DNA of 64,000 bases from Flavimobilis marinus (GCF_900113055.1 NZ_FONZ01000003.1:1-64000), one strand, 5' to 3'; shown: positions 17,524 to 25,920, numbered from the stretch's first letter. The notes: a model not told the origin generated them from the letters alone. A program made the numbers and translations.

Positions 17524-18752
17524 CCCTCGAGCACCAGGCAGTGCACGCGGGAACCGAGCTGGACGTCGGTCTGGTCCTCGCCGATCACGGCGAGCGCGTT
17601 CGCGCCGGCGAGCGCGGACAGCGACAGCTGGTGCAGCGAGGCCGGGTCCGCGACGGGCGTGACGAGGTAGCCGTCGTCGGGGCTGCCGGTCAGGCGCGCG
17701 GGGACGAACTCACGCTTGCCGGCGGGGCTCGTCCACGCCGAGTTGGCGTAGGCGGGCACGGACGCGCGGAACAGCTCGGTGTGGCCGGCCATGGCGCGCA
17801 GCGCGGGCCGCACGAACACCTCGAAGGAGATCTGCGCGGCCACCGGGTGCCCGGGCAGCGAGAAGATCGGCACCGCGTCCTCCTCGGGGCCGACGACGCC
17901 GAAACCTTGCCGCAGCCCGGGAGACATGGCCACGTGGTCGAACCGCACGGTCCCCAGCGGGCCGAGGACGTCCTTGAGGGTGTCGTGCGTGCCCTCCGAG
18001 AGGCCCCCGGTGGTGATCACCAGGTCGGCACGCACCAGCTGGTCCTCGAGCATCTCGCGGAGCGTCGCTCGGTCGTCGGAGACCGCGGCGACGGGGATCG
18101 CGATGGCCCCGGCGTCGGCGATCGCGATGGCGAGGGCCTGGCCGTTGGCGTTGAACACGCCGCCGCCGCGGTGCCCCGGCTCCACGAGCTCGTCGCCCAC
18201 GGGGACGATCACGACGCGCGGGCGCGGGTGGACCCGCACGCGGTTGCGCCCGAGGGCTGCCGCGAGGGAGATCTGGCGCGCGCCGAGCCGCAGCCCGGCG
18301 GGGAGCGGAACCTCGCCGGCGCGAGCGTCGACGCCCGGGGGGCGGATGTTGGTTCCGGGCCGGACCGGTCGCAGCACGCGCACCTGGGCGGAACCGCGGT
18401 CGGTGTGGTCAAGCGGGAGCACGGCGTCCGCGCCCAGGGGCAGCGTCGCCCCCGAACTGACGCGGATGCTCTGCCCGGCCACGAGGCGCAGCGGCTCGTC
18501 GGAGCCCGACCAGACGTCGTGCACGACCGGCATGTGCAGCGGCGTCGCGGGTCCCGCGGCGTACGTCTCGTCCGCGTGCACCGCATAGCCGTCGCACGCC
18601 GCGACCGCCCGGGCGGGCACGTCGGCGGTGACGACGAGGTCCTCCGCGAGGATGCACCCGGCCGCGTCGGCGAGCACGACGTCGAGCGGGGGGACCGGCT
18701 TGACGGCCGCGAGCGCCTCGGACAGGTGGCTCTGGACGGACTTCACTGGCAC
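17520..18752 (-). CDS. MoeA/gephyrin-like protein (candidate cell-division Glp)
   Basis: A 410-residue MoeA-fold protein. MoeA landmarks are present: ACDGYAV (Asp54; usually MDGYA), SSGATLPLGADAVLPLD, GTNIRPPGVDAR (the usual GED is GVD), VPVGDELVEPG, FNANG, TTGGLSEGTHDTLK and SLPGHPVAA. Classic MoeA inserts molybdate into adenylylated molybdopterin. However, no other molybdenum-cofactor gene is nearby and the locus is the galU-glp-rimJ-glpR order, in which the corynebacterial protein is a repurposed gephyrin-like division factor. One nt separates it from galU. I favour the Glp role but cannot exclude Moco synthesis. Confidence 0.8.
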   Translation of the reverse strand: MPVKSVQSHLSEALAAVKPVPPLDVVLADAAGCILAEDLVVTADVPARAVAACDGYAVHADETYAAGPATPLHMPVVHDVWSGSDEPLRLVAGQSIRVSSGATLPLGADAVLPLDHTDRGSAQVRVLRPVRPGTNIRPPGVDARAGEVPLPAGLRLGARQISLAAALGRNRVRVHPRPRVVIVPVGDELVEPGHRGGGVFNANGQALAIAIADAGAIAIPVAAVSDDRATLREMLEDQLVRADLVITTGGLSEGTHDTLKDVLGPLGTVRFDHVAMSPGLRQGFGVVGPEEDAVPIFSLPGHPVAAQISFEVFVRPALRAMAGHTELFRASVPAYANSAWTSPAGKREFVPARLTGSPDDGYLVTPVADPASLHQLSLSALAGANALAVIGEDQTDVQLGSRVHCLVLEG

Positions 18753-18753
18753 A

Positions 18754-19674
18754 TCACCCGTGCAGCGTACCTACATATCCGGTCAGCCAGTCACGGAAGT
18801 CGGGGCCCAGGTCCTCGCGCTCGGAGGCCAGCTGGACGACGGCCTTGAGGTAGTCGAGGCGGTCGCCCGTGTCGTACCGGCGCCCGCGGAACACGACGCC
18901 GTACACGCCGCCGCCCTGGTCGGCCGGCATGCCCGCGAGCTCCTGGAGGGCGTCGGTGAGCTGGATCTCGCCGCCCCTCCCGGGCGCGGTGCGCTCGAGC
19001 ACCTCGAACACCGCCGGGTTGAGCACGTACCGGCCGATGATCGCGAGGTTGCTGGGTGCGTCCTCGGGTGCCGGCTTCTCCACGAGCTCGGTCAGGCGCA
19101 CGACGTCGCCCTCGGCCGCGCCCGCGGTGGCGGCCAGGGACGCGTCGACGGGTTCGACGGCGGCGCACCCGTACATGGAGATCGTCGCGGGGTCGACCTC
19201 GAGGAGCGCGACGACGGACCCACCAGTCTGCTCCGCGACGGCGATCATGGTCGGCAGGATGGGGTCACGGGCGTCGATGAGGTCGTCGCCGAGCAGCACG
19301 GCGAAGGTCTCGGCGCCCACGTGCTTCTTGGCGCGCAGCACGGCGTGGCCGAGCCCGAGCGGCTCGCCCTGGCGGACAAAGTGCACGTCGGCGAGGTCGC
19401 TGGCCTCCCGGACGCTCGCGAGCCGCGCCTCGTCGCCCTTGGCCTCGAGGTTAGCCTCGAGCTCGGGGACGCCGTCGAAGTGGTCCTCGAGCGCCCGCTT
19501 GGAGCGCCCGGTGATCATCAGGACGTCGTGCAGGCCCGCGGCGACGGACTCCTCGACGACGTACTGGATGGCCGGCTTGTCCACGACGGGGAGCATCTCC
19601 TTGGGCGTGCTCTTCGTGGCAGGCAGGAAGCGGGTGCCCAGACCCGCGGCGGGGATGACAGCTTTCGTGACCAT
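18754..19674 (-). CDS. galU: UTP-glucose-1-phosphate uridylyltransferase
   Basis: A 306-residue nucleotidyltransferase making UDP-glucose for cell-envelope glycans. It shows the N-terminal signature AVIPAAGLGTRFLPATKSTP, KEMLPVVDKPAIQYVVEES, LLGDDLID and EKPAPEDAPSNLAIIGRY. It is the first gene of a tight four-gene operon (galU, glp, rimJ, sepX/glpR) and is divergent from 5-formyl-THF cyclo-ligase across 73 bp, which should contain the operon promoter. Confidence 0.96.
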   Translation of the reverse strand: MVTKAVIPAAGLGTRFLPATKSTPKEMLPVVDKPAIQYVVEESVAAGLHDVLMITGRSKRALEDHFDGVPELEANLEAKGDEARLASVREASDLADVHFVRQGEPLGLGHAVLRAKKHVGAETFAVLLGDDLIDARDPILPTMIAVAEQTGGSVVALLEVDPATISMYGCAAVEPVDASLAATAGAAEGDVVRLTELVEKPAPEDAPSNLAIIGRYVLNPAVFEVLERTAPGRGGEIQLTDALQELAGMPADQGGGVYGVVFRGRRYDTGDRLDYLKAVVQLASEREDLGPDFRDWLTGYVGTLHG

Positions 19675-19747
19675 GTCGGGAGCCTAGCCGGGGCCGCCAC
19701 CGCGCGCCCTCGGAGGGTCGGTCGCGAGAATTTGAGAGACTGTCCGC

Positions 19748-20383
19748 ATGAGCAGCGCCGCGCAGCCGTATCCGATCGTCCACGGACTCGAGGTGGAGGA
19801 CGCCAAGAACGCTCTCCGCTCGGCGATCCGCACGGCCCGGCACGCGCGGTCGCCGCGCCTGCGCGAGGAGGCGGCGCACCGGTTCGCGGACGTGCTGGAG
19901 TCGATCCCCGAGGTGGCTGAGGCGACCTGCCTCGCCGCGTACGCCGCGCGCCCGTACGAGCCGAGCACCACGGTGCTGCTCGAGCGCCTGGCGGCGCGGG
20001 GCGCGGAGATCCTGCTGCCGGTCCTGGGTGCGGGTCTCGAGCGCGGCTGGGCGTCGTACGCCGGCGCCGACGACCTCCTCGAGCGCGCCCCGGGGCGACC
20101 GCCGGAGCCGAGCACGGCGGCGATGGGACCCGAGGCGCTCGAGCGGGCGACCGTCGTGATCTCGCCTGCGCTCGCCGTCGACTCCCGTGGCATCCGGCTC
20201 GGCCAGGGCGGCGGCTGGTACGACCGCGCGCTGACGTTCCGGCGCCCCGACGCGTTCGTCGTCGGGCTCGTGTTCCCCGAGGAGCTCTACGCGGCCGACC
20301 GGCCGCTGCCCCGCGAGGCGCACGACGTCGCGATCGACGCGGTCGCGACCACCGAGGACTGGCACACCCTGCCGCTGGTCTGA
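19748..20383 (+). CDS. 5-formyltetrahydrofolate cyclo-ligase
   Basis: A 211-residue enzyme that converts 5-formyl-THF to 5,10-methenyl-THF with ATP. The signature region SRGIRLGQGGGWYDRAL and the preceding ALAVDS, plus the C-terminal HDVAIDAVATTE, fit the 5-FTHF_cyc-lig family. It is next to galU in many Actinobacteria. It runs convergently into the penicillin acylase gene, with only 15 bp between stops. Confidence 0.93.
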   Translation: MSSAAQPYPIVHGLEVEDAKNALRSAIRTARHARSPRLREEAAHRFADVLESIPEVAEATCLAAYAARPYEPSTTVLLERLAARGAEILLPVLGAGLERGWASYAGADDLLERAPGRPPEPSTAAMGPEALERATVVISPALAVDSRGIRLGQGGGWYDRALTFRRPDAFVVGLVFPEELYAADRPLPREAHDVAIDAVATTEDWHTLPLV

Positions 20384-20398
20384 CGGACCGCGGCCCGC

Positions 20399-23098
20399 CT
20401 ACTCCGTGGGTCGCAGCGTCAGCGTGTCCTTCGCGGCGGCGTCGACCGCGGCGCGCGTGAACGCCCAGGGGTAGTTCTCGCCGTCGGCCCACGTACCCAG
20501 CTGGTCCGCGTAGTGCGGGTGTCCCGGGTGCCCGGACGTGCCGGAGACGACGACCCAGCGGGACGCGTCGAGGTCCGCGAGGTCCACCATCATGCGCATC
20601 GACGGGCCCGCGGTGACGGCGAACGACCGGGACTGGTTGGTCGCGTCCCAGGTGCTCGCGTCCCAGGCGGTCGCGTTGACGATCGACGAGCCACCCGGCA
20701 TCCCGACGGGCCGCGGGTTCACCAGGGCGCGCACGGGCGCAGGGATGGAGTCGCCGCCGAGCACCGGGTGCTCGAGCTCGAGGCGGTGCAGGCGGCCCCA
20801 CTCCCAGTGGGCGGGGTCCTTGCCGAGGGTCCGGGTCAGGTCGAGGCGGGCGTCGACGAGGGCGCGCCCGAGGATCTCGTCGCGGGTCTCGACGACGTTG
20901 ACGGTCGTGCGGTCGTCCCACCACGGGGACGTGGGGTCGTCGAGCAGGGCGGCGACGACGGTCAGCCACGTGCTGCCGCCGTCCGGCCAGACGAGCTCGG
21001 GCAGGTCGTCCCAGAAGGTGGCCTGCAGGAGGTTGCCCCAGACGGCGTTGAAGTACGCGGCGCCGGCGGAGTCCCTGCCGGTGGTCTCGTCCCAGGTGCG
21101 CAGGAGCTCCTGGCCCTCCGCGGCGAACTCGTCGTCGAGGTCCTGGTCGAGGAGCGCGGGCAGGAGGAGGTCCGCGTAGGGGCTCCAGTCGTCGGCCTGC
21201 ATGGCGGCCATCGAGTCGACCGTCAGCGGGGTGCCCGCGGCGATCTGGCCCTCGAGCAGGGCCCGGATGCGCTGCGAGCGGTACCCGTAGTCCCAGTCGG
21301 TGGTGAGGAAGGGCTCCTCGCCGGCCTCGAGGACGGCCTGGTTCGCGGCGACGATAAAGCCCTCGGGCGGGTTGAGCGCGGCGGGCATGTCCGCCGGCTC
21401 GACGAACCCCTGCCAGTCGTAGGCGGAGTCCCAGCCCGGGCGGGGCCACGAGCCGTCGGACGGGACCGGGCCGTCGACGTCCCCGCGCACGGGGATCTTG
21501 CCCGGCGCCTGGTAGCCGATGTCGCCCGACGTCGTCGCGAAGACGATGTTCTGCGACGGCACCTCGAACAGCGCGGCGGCCGCGGCGACGTCGGCGGCGT
21601 TCGCCGCGCGGTTGAGCGCGAAGACGGCGTCGGCGGTGCGGCCCGGCGTGAGGGCGGTCCAGGACAGCGCGACACCGTAGCCGGTGCCCCGCGGGGCGTC
21701 CTCGGTGGGGGTGCGCAGGGCCGCGACGGTCTCGCCGAGCTCGGAGGAGACGAGGGGGCCGTGGACGGTCTCGCGGATCTCGACGGTGAGGTCCTGGCCG
21801 CCGTTGATCCGCACGACCTCGGAACGCACCGTGATGGGCAGCCACTCGCCGTCGTAGAGGTACTGGTCCTCGCGGATCGCCTCGACGAAGAAGTCGGTGA
21901 CGTCGGCGCCAAGGTTCGTCAGGCCCCAGGCGAGGTCGGCGTTGTGGCCGATCACCACGCCGGGGAAGCCAGAGAACGAGAAGCCGGAGACGTCGAACTG
22001 GCACTCGGTGGTGATCTCCGTGCAGTGCAGCCCGACCTGCGACCAGATGCTCGGGGCGGACAGCGCCAGGTGCGGGTCGTTGGCGAGCATCGGCTTGCCG
22101 GTCGCCGTGTGCGCGCCGGAGACGACCCACGAGTTGGAGCCGGTGCCCTCGCCCTGCGCGACCGTGTGGGGGACGGCGTCGAGCACGCGGTGCGCGGCCG
22201 AGATCGCGGCCGCGGCCGCGGGGGCGTCGACGGAGGGGCCGTCCGCGGGGACGACCGGGCCGGGCGGGGTGAGCGCGTCGGGCGACGCGAGCCCGCCACG
22301 CGAGGTGGCCGGTTCCGGGAGCGGGCCGCCCGCGGAGAAGCCGCCGCCGACGCTCGTGCCGGCAGTCGCGCCGCCGTCGAGCGCAGCACTGTCGAGGATG
22401 GGGGCGTTGCCCGCGTCTGCGTAGGGCGGGAAGAGCTCCTCGACCTTGGCGACGTCACCGACCGTGGAGTAGACCAGGGCGCGGTCGAGCTCGTCGTCGT
22501 AGTTGCCGCGCAAGTCCCAGGCCATGGCCTTGAGCCACGCGAGCGAGTCGATCGGGTCCCACGGCTCGGGGTCTGCGACGTCCACCTGGACGCCGAGCAC
22601 CGTGTACTCGAGACCGAGGTCGCTCGTGCTGCGCGACTCGAGGTAGGCGTTGACGCCCTGCGCGTACGCGGTGAGGTGGTCGCGGGACTCCTGGGTGATC
22701 AGGTCCCACTCCTGCTCGGCGACCTTGCGCCAGCCGAACGTGCGGATCACGCGGTCCGCGGAGATGGCGTCGGGATTGTTGCCGACGAGCTCGGAGAGCC
22801 GCCCGGCGGTGACGTGCCGGCGGTAGTCCATCTCGAAGAACCGGTCCTGGGCGTGCACGTAGCCTTGCGCGCGGAACAGGTCCGCGGACGTCTGGGCGTA
22901 GATGTGCGGGACGCCCTGGGCGTCGCGCTGCACGCTGACCTCGGCGCGCAGCCCGGGGAGGCCGACCTCGCCGTCGGCCTGCGGGAACGGCTTGCGGACG
23001 ATCATCACGCCCGCCACGGTCACGCCGACGACGACCAGCACCAGGAGACTGGCGAGGGCGATGAGGGATCGGCGGAGCACGGTGCGGCGTCTGGACAC
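20399..23098 (-). CDS. Penicillin acylase family Ntn-hydrolase, membrane anchored
   Basis: An 899-residue precursor. GTG 23098 starts an Arg-rich N-terminus and a transmembrane/signal anchor (LIALASLLVLVVVGVTVAGV). The alpha region carries DAQGVPHIYAQTSADLFRAQGYVHAQDRFF. The autoproteolytic site is at TGSNSW, making Ser321 the likely beta-chain N-terminal nucleophile, followed by GKPMLANDPHL. Family members hydrolyse acyl side chains of beta-lactams or acyl-homoserine lactones; the physiological substrate is unknown. The linker before Ser321 is Ala/Pro-rich. The region upstream is shared with the CIRCE-controlled FmdB gene. Confidence 0.92.
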   Translation of the reverse strand: MSRRRTVLRRSLIALASLLVLVVVGVTVAGVMIVRKPFPQADGEVGLPGLRAEVSVQRDAQGVPHIYAQTSADLFRAQGYVHAQDRFFEMDYRRHVTAGRLSELVGNNPDAISADRVIRTFGWRKVAEQEWDLITQESRDHLTAYAQGVNAYLESRSTSDLGLEYTVLGVQVDVADPEPWDPIDSLAWLKAMAWDLRGNYDDELDRALVYSTVGDVAKVEELFPPYADAGNAPILDSAALDGGATAGTSVGGGFSAGGPLPEPATSRGGLASPDALTPPGPVVPADGPSVDAPAAAAAISAAHRVLDAVPHTVAQGEGTGSNSWVVSGAHTATGKPMLANDPHLALSAPSIWSQVGLHCTEITTECQFDVSGFSFSGFPGVVIGHNADLAWGLTNLGADVTDFFVEAIREDQYLYDGEWLPITVRSEVVRINGGQDLTVEIRETVHGPLVSSELGETVAALRTPTEDAPRGTGYGVALSWTALTPGRTADAVFALNRAANAADVAAAAALFEVPSQNIVFATTSGDIGYQAPGKIPVRGDVDGPVPSDGSWPRPGWDSAYDWQGFVEPADMPAALNPPEGFIVAANQAVLEAGEEPFLTTDWDYGYRSQRIRALLEGQIAAGTPLTVDSMAAMQADDWSPYADLLLPALLDQDLDDEFAAEGQELLRTWDETTGRDSAGAAYFNAVWGNLLQATFWDDLPELVWPDGGSTWLTVVAALLDDPTSPWWDDRTTVNVVETRDEILGRALVDARLDLTRTLGKDPAHWEWGRLHRLELEHPVLGGDSIPAPVRALVNPRPVGMPGGSSIVNATAWDASTWDATNQSRSFAVTAGPSMRMMVDLADLDASRWVVVSGTSGHPGHPHYADQLGTWADGENYPWAFTRAAVDAAAKDTLTLRPTE

Positions 23099-23149
23099 AG
23101 GTCGAGGGTAGCCGGTGGTCCCTGGCGCGGGGCACTGATGCGGGTTGCG

Positions 23150-23155
23150 TATGAT
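23150..23155 (+). promoter_or_regulatory. Candidate -10 element of the FmdB gene
   Basis: TATGAT, one mismatch from TATAAT, touching the first base of the CIRCE element. No convincing -35 is seen at 16-18 bp spacing. The position would let HrcA binding block transcription start. Confidence 0.45.
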
Positions 23156-23181
23156 TAGCACTCGGAATTGCCGAGTGCTAG
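23155..23181. promoter_or_regulatory. CIRCE operator (HrcA-type heat-shock element)
   Basis: TTAGCACTC-N9-GAGTGCTAG: 17 of 18 conserved bases of the CIRCE inverted repeat (only the last A is G), with the exact 9-bp spacer. HrcA binds CIRCE at groE/dnaK genes. Here it precedes the FmdB-type zinc-ribbon gene by 42 bp and overlaps its probable -10; no chaperone gene is in the window. Confidence 0.9.
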
Positions 23182-23223
23182 ACCACGCGACGCGACCCGC
23201 AGCGTGAGCCAAGGAGAACCACC

Positions 23224-23643
23224 ATGCCCACCTATGCCTACACGTGCACGGAGTGCGACCACGCCTTCGACATCCGCCAGGCGTTCTCGGACGACGCGCT
23301 GACGACGTGCCCGCAGTGCCAGGGGCGCCTGCGCAAGGTCTTCTCGAGCGTCGGCGTGACCTTCAAGGGGTCCGGTTTCTACCGCACGGACTCGCGGTCC
23401 AAGACGACCTCGACGACCGGGTCCAGCAAGTCCGGCGGTTCGACGACGTCGGGCGGGTCCTCGAGCGACTCCTCAAGCTCGTCCTCCTCCAGCGGCGCGG
23501 GCGGCTCGACCTCCGGCTCGTCCTCGTCGTCGGGGTCGGGCTCGTCGTCCTCGGGCTCGTCGTCCGGCTCGTCCTCCTCGGGGTCCTCGTCTGGGTCTTC
23601 CTCCTCCGGGTCCTCGTCGTCTGGCGGCGGCAGCGCCGCGTAG
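23224..23643 (+). CDS. FmdB-type zinc-ribbon protein with Ser/Gly-rich tail
   Basis: A 139-residue protein with a strong ribosome site (AAGGAG). Residues 1-45 form a zinc ribbon with Cys8, Cys11, Cys29 and Cys32 (CTEC...CPQC), then FKGSGFYRTD, the standard FmdB/CxxC_CxxC_SSSS ending. The remaining 85 or so residues are almost only Ser, Gly and Thr, far longer than the short serine tail usual in the family. Function of FmdB proteins is not settled (regulatory role proposed). The CIRCE box indicates heat-shock control. The Ser-rich tail is coded by repetitive tcc/tcg codons. Confidence 0.85.
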   Translation: MPTYAYTCTECDHAFDIRQAFSDDALTTCPQCQGRLRKVFSSVGVTFKGSGFYRTDSRSKTTSTTGSSKSGGSTTSGGSSSDSSSSSSSSGAGGSTSGSSSSSGSGSSSSGSSSGSSSSGSSSGSSSSGSSSSGGGSAA

Positions 23644-23668
23644 CGCTCGTCGCCTGATCTCCCCTCGT

Positions 23669-23686
23669 GCGCCCTCCCCAGGGCGC
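23669..23686 (+). terminator. Short hairpin after the FmdB gene
   Basis: GCGCCCT-CCCC-AGGGCGC, a 7-bp perfect stem 25 bp beyond the stop. There is no T-tract, so terminator function is uncertain. Confidence 0.4.
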
Positions 23687-23759
23687 GCTGCTCGACGGTC
23701 CGTCCACAGGTCGCGCGTCGACGCCGGTCGCGGTCCGTGGCCTTACCTACGGTCGCCCC

Positions 23760-24473
23760 ATGCCGACCGCTGCCCACCCTGACCGCCGCACCGTCCCTCG
23801 CGCCGCGCTGCGGGCGCGCGTGCGCTGGTGGGCGTGGCGGTCCCGGCACGTGCTGGCGGCCGCGTGCCTCGGTCTTGCGGCAGCGGTCGTGGTGGGCGAG
23901 CTGCGCCCCGCTCCCCCGCCGCAGCGCCGCGTGGTCGTGGTGTCCGACGACGTCGCTGCCGGGGTGCCGCTCGAGGGGCACCTCTCCCTGACGGAGGTTG
24001 CCGCGGACGCCGTGCCCGACGGCGCGCTCACGGACCTCGAGTCCGCCGACGGGCCCGCGTCCATCGCGCTGCCCGCAGGCACGGTGCTGGTGCCCGGGAT
24101 GGTGGCGACCTCCGACGCCGCCCGGGCCGCACCCCCGGGGACGGTCCTCACCCCCGTCCGCCTCGCCGACGACGCCGTGCTCGGGCTGCTCGGCCCCGGC
24201 CAGCGCGTCGACCTCGTCCTCGTGCCCGAGCCGTGGGCCGACGGCGGCCCTCCCGACCCCGAGGGCGACGCCGTCGTGCTCGCGCGCGACGCTTTGGTGC
24301 TGCCGTGGACGTCGCCCGAGGCGATGGTCGACGGCGGGCTGCTCGGCGGCTCCGCGGAGCCCGCGGCGCCAGTGATCCTCGTGGCGGTGTCCCCCGCCGA
24401 GGCGCGCGCGATCACGTCGGTCGCGAGATCCGGGTACGTCGGAGCGATCCTGAAGCCCGCAACCGTGGAATGA
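23760..24473 (+). CDS. SAF-domain (CpaB/RcpC-like) membrane-anchored protein
   Basis: A 237-residue protein with an Arg-rich N-terminus, one membrane segment (HVLAAACLGLAAAVVVGEL), then an extracellular SAF domain starting VVVVSDDVAAGVPLEG and continuing with ALPAGTVLVPGMVA. CpaB/RcpC proteins help Flp pilus assembly, but no other tad/flp genes lie here. The same SAF-mscL neighbourhood occurs in other Actinobacteria, so an envelope role independent of pili is possible. ATG 23760 was chosen; 31 codons upstream are also open but look non-coding. Confidence 0.8.
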   Translation: MPTAAHPDRRTVPRAALRARVRWWAWRSRHVLAAACLGLAAAVVVGELRPAPPPQRRVVVVSDDVAAGVPLEGHLSLTEVAADAVPDGALTDLESADGPASIALPAGTVLVPGMVATSDAARAAPPGTVLTPVRLADDAVLGLLGPGQRVDLVLVPEPWADGGPPDPEGDAVVLARDALVLPWTSPEAMVDGGLLGGSAEPAAPVILVAVSPAEARAITSVARSGYVGAILKPATVE

Positions 24474-24520
24474 TCCCTATCGACCGAACTTCACCACCGG
24501 GCGAACAGGACATGATCACG

Positions 24521-24922
24521 ATGAAAGACATCCTCCAGGGCTTCAAGAACTTCATCATGCGCGGCAACGTCATCGAGCTGGCTGTGGCGTTCGTCATTGG
24601 CGCTGCCTTCGCTGAGGTCGTCAAGGCGATCGTCGAAGGGCTGCTGACGCCGCTCATCGCCGCACTGTTCGGGGAGGTCAGCCTCGGCGGCGTCCTCCAG
24701 TTCACGATCAACAACGCCGACTTCTACCCCGGCGTGGTGCTGAACGCGCTCATCACGTTCCTGTTCACCGCCGCCGCCATCTACTTCTTCGTGGTGCTGC
24801 CGATCAACAAGCTCGCCGAGCGCCGCAACCGCGGCAAGGTCGAGGAGCCCGCGGCCACGGCCGAGGACGTCCTGCTGCTCCAGGAGATCCGCGACCTGCT
24901 GAAGAACCGCCCCACCGTCTGA
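24521..24922 (+). CDS. mscL: Large-conductance mechanosensitive channel MscL
   Basis: A 133-residue homopentameric channel that opens under membrane tension to release solutes on osmotic downshift. It has the N-terminal amphipathic helix MKDILQGFKNFIMRGNVIEL, TM1 AVAFVIGAAFAEVVKAIVEG, the periplasmic loop with NNADFYPG, TM2 LNALITFLFTAAAIYFFVV and a C-terminal coil. ATG 24521 gives the family spacing to MRGN and 10 nt to AGGA; ATG 24512 (adding MIT) is possible but too close to the ribosome site. It follows the SAF gene by 47 bp. Confidence 0.96.
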   Translation: MKDILQGFKNFIMRGNVIELAVAFVIGAAFAEVVKAIVEGLLTPLIAALFGEVSLGGVLQFTINNADFYPGVVLNALITFLFTAAAIYFFVVLPINKLAERRNRGKVEEPAATAEDVLLLQEIRDLLKNRPTV

Positions 24923-24930
24923 TCCGTCGT

Positions 24931-24970
24931 CAGTACGGGCCCTTCCGCACCCGCGGTGGGGCCCGTACTG
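24931..24970 (+). terminator. Hairpin terminator after mscL
   Basis: A perfect 12-bp inverted repeat (24931-24942 with 24959-24970) around a 16-nt loop, beginning 8 bp after the mscL stop. The T-run that follows is weak. Confidence 0.75.
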
Positions 24971-25016
24971 TCGTCTGGGGCGCCGGGGGGCGCGACCGCC
25001 GACGTCGGAGGCACGC

Positions 25017-25661
25017 GTGACACCTGCAGCGAACGACGTCTGGCCGATCGTGCACGCCGAGCGCCGCCGGCTCGTCGCAGATCTGCTCGACCTGCCGATC
25101 GCGCAGTGGCGCACGCCGTCGCTGTGCCCAGGTTGGGACGTGCACGACGTGCTCGCGCACGTGGTCGACACCGCCCGCACCGGCCGGCTGATGTTCGTCC
25201 GCGAGCTGCTGCGGGCGCGCTTCAACTTCGACCGCGCCAACGACACCGGGGTCGCACGCGAGAAGCGCACCGACCCCCAGGACACCGTGCGCACGCTCGA
25301 CGCCGTCGTCTCCCTCACGCGAACGCCGCCCGCCAACCTGGCGACGCGGCTGGTCGAGGCGTTCGTGCACGGCGAGGACATCCGCCGGCCGCTCGGCGTG
25401 GCCGGCACCTACCCGGCGGGGGCGGTCGCCGACGCGCTCGCCTATCAGCTGCGCACGCCGGTCTCGTTCGGCGGCGGGCGGGAGCGAGCGGCGGGGCTGC
25501 GCATGGTGGACTCGAGCACGGGTCAGGCGTGGGGCGAGGCGGGCGCCGACGTCGTCGAGGGCGCCGGGATCGACCTGCTGCTCGCGGTGTCCGGACGGCC
25601 CGTGCCGACCGAACGGCTCACCGGCCGCGGCGCTGCGCGCCTGCTCGACGCCACCGGGTAG
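25017..25661 (+). CDS. Maleylpyruvate-isomerase/mycothiol-dependent DinB-like family protein
   Basis: A 214-residue helical protein of the MDMPI/TIGR03083 class, which carries a DinB-like four-helix bundle and often uses mycothiol as thiol cofactor. Visible: IVHAERRRLVADLLDLP, LCPGWDVHDVLAHVVDTAR (metal-binding His region) and VEAFVHGEDIRRPLG. GTG 25017 has GGAG 7 nt upstream. The reaction cannot be stated: most family members are uncharacterised. It stands alone between the mscL terminator and a convergent gene. Confidence 0.8.
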   Translation: MTPAANDVWPIVHAERRRLVADLLDLPIAQWRTPSLCPGWDVHDVLAHVVDTARTGRLMFVRELLRARFNFDRANDTGVAREKRTDPQDTVRTLDAVVSLTRTPPANLATRLVEAFVHGEDIRRPLGVAGTYPAGAVADALAYQLRTPVSFGGGRERAAGLRMVDSSTGQAWGEAGADVVEGAGIDLLLAVSGRPVPTERLTGRGAARLLDATG

Positions 25662-25689
25662 GTCCGCGGCCCCAAAGCACAGGCTCGGC

Positions 25690-25920
25690 TCAGGAACCCT
25701 TGGTCCCCCAGTGCGGCGGGACGTCGCGGAGGAACTCGGCGTCGCGGGAGCTGTCCGGCGCCTCGGACCAGCCGTCGCCGCGCTCGTCGGCGCTCAGCCC
25801 GCTCACGCTCGCCTGCTCCGGACCGGGCCGCACCACGCGCCGGTGCTTCCGCCGGGGTGCCGCGCTCTCCTCGGGCGAGGCTCCCTCCTCGGGCGAGCGT
25901 CCGTCGTCGGGCTCGGTCAC
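25690..25920 (-). CDS. Small conserved hypothetical protein coupled to the helicase-like gene
   Basis: A 76-residue acidic/charged protein starting at GTG 25920, which overlaps the stop of the large upstream gene by 4 nt. It has no membrane segment. The middle is basic (PRRKHRRVVRPGP) and the end reads SSRDAEFLRDVPPHWG, a pattern that looks conserved. Translational coupling suggests a partner or accessory role for the 1387-residue protein. A longer reading upstream exists but overlaps that protein. Confidence 0.6.
   Translation of the reverse strand: MTEPDDGRSPEEGASPEESAAPRRKHRRVVRPGPEQASVSGLSADERGDGWSEAPDSSRDAEFLRDVPPHWGTKGS

Noticed and set aside
17520-18752. Molybdenum-cofactor biosynthesis cluster
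   Set aside because: Only the MoeA-like gene is present; no moa, mog, mob or molybdate-transport genes in the window.
20513-23158. 881-codon plus-strand frame opposite the penicillin acylase
   Set aside because: Antisense shadow of a gene with clear motifs and autoproteolytic site; low-complexity Val/Gly/Arg composition, no family.
23760-24473. Tad/Flp pilus locus from the CpaB-like SAF protein
   Set aside because: No cpaA, tadA, tadB or flp genes nearby; the SAF-mscL pair occurs on its own.
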